From: Nocardiopsis sp. ATB16-24
Lineage (GTDB): Bacteria; Actinomycetota; Actinomycetes; Streptosporangiales; Streptosporangiaceae
Length of the DNA: 64,000 bases
Direction: 5' to 3'
NCBI RefSeq assembly: GCF_030271535.1
Contig: NZ_JASCXJ010000012.1
Location: 62,001 to 126,000, forward strand
Numbering within the stretch: the stretch's first letter is position 1; every line of letters starts with the position of its first letter. The translations under genes were made by a program, and so were the position numbers. The notes beneath the pieces were generated by a model. The model saw nothing but the letters and a program-made list of their open reading frames with translations, was not told where the DNA came from and did no database searches. Below are positions 63,610-64,000 of this stretch, piece after piece.

Positions 63610-64000
63610 GTCGCCCCCTACGACCGTGTCCCGCTCCGCCCGCGGATCGCGCGGACAGAGCTGTCCATCGACCACGCTCCCAGACCCACCGCGAAGAGGC
63701 AGCCCAAGAACCGGGCGTGTCACTGAAAAGCTTCACCAATCCACAGCAAAGCATCCCAGGGTGAATATATTTCCCCAATGGCACAAAACAGACGCACGAC
63801 AAGATATACAACGGCAGGGCACAGGGGAATCATGAAGAACCATTCCCTCATGGAGAATCGAACCCGGCGGAAGGTCTTCTTCGGATGGCTTTCGGCCACA
63901 CCGGGGTGTCCGGAATAGGCCCGCGGGTCTCAGAGGCGCATTCGTTCATCCCTACCCACCCCGCCGCGCGACGCAACGTGACCACTGAGTTTTTCGGCAT
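63610..64000. other. Region upstream of the PBP gene up to the window edge
   Basis: 391 bp. On the minus strand TATATT (63769-63764) is a possible -10 for the PBP gene. GGGAAT/ATTCCC near 63825-63855 forms a weak hairpin. The short open frames here have no supporting evidence. An ATG lies on the minus strand at the very end, opening only a 34-codon frame. Confidence 0.4.

Noticed and set aside
63832-63918. 28-codon plus-strand open frame near the right edge
   Set aside because: No ribosome site, no homology that I recognise and no conserved context.

Overview
The window is chromosomal DNA of a high-GC actinomycete, most likely a Nocardiopsis-like member of the Streptosporangiales. GC-rich third codon positions, many GTG starts and one TTG start, an NrtL gene beside lysA, a four-gene conservon, a GuaB1-type IMP dehydrogenase relative and several Pkn-type kinases all point there. 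This placement is inference from gene content; no 16S gene is present. Genes are densely packed on both strands with many 4-bp ATGA/GTGA overlaps. I see no insertion sequence, prophage or CRISPR array.

Left part (1-16.6 kb). A leftward operon runs response regulator - nrtL - lysA - hom (hom cut by the window edge), feeding lysine and threonine/methionine synthesis. A tRNA-Arg(CCG) follows, then two tandem membrane Ser/Thr kinases, a BASS-family transporter and an anti-sigma-type ATPase. Next is a divergon: tetR-glpD leftward and an alkylglycerone-phosphate-synthase-like flavoenzyme rightward. After these come an anchored hypothetical protein, an aminoglycoside/hydroxyurea-kinase-like protein and an aberrant CbiX-like protein.

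Middle (16.6-41 kb). A 0.7-kb gene-free stretch precedes a nucleotidyltransferase, peptide deformylase and a secreted coiled-coil protein. Then come an MFS exporter, an alpha/beta hydrolase, a CPBP-like membrane protein lacking its catalytic Glu, EF-G2, paired M48 and M20 peptidases, an acyltransferase, a CDP-alcohol phosphatidyltransferase, guaB1, endonuclease V and a DUF3592 protein. A complete conservon (sensor kinase, roadblock, DUF742, GTPase) ends at a strong terminator. It is followed by an MpaB-family oxygenase and a decayed fragment of a second copy of that gene.

Envelope locus (40.9-50.3 kb). A leftward operon ubiA-dprE1-dprE2 should make polyprenyl-phosphoryl-arabinose, the donor used for mycobacterial arabinan. 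Around it lie a DUF3068/PorA-family membrane protein, an acyltransferase, a large GT-C-like membrane protein and two translationally coupled methyltransferases. A divergent promoter region at 45.1 kb carries two related 14-bp near-palindromes. DprE1 has Ala where mycobacterial enzymes have the benzothiazinone-reactive Cys.

Right part (50.3-64 kb). Here are a CNNM/CorC-type protein, etfBA under a promoter whose spacer holds a palindrome, a multi-TM kinase with a QGT-repeat linker, and an enoyl-CoA hydratase. A TPP riboswitch precedes an ECF transporter of the YkoEDC type. A class A penicillin-binding protein with a long Gly/Thr tail and its own terminator closes the window.
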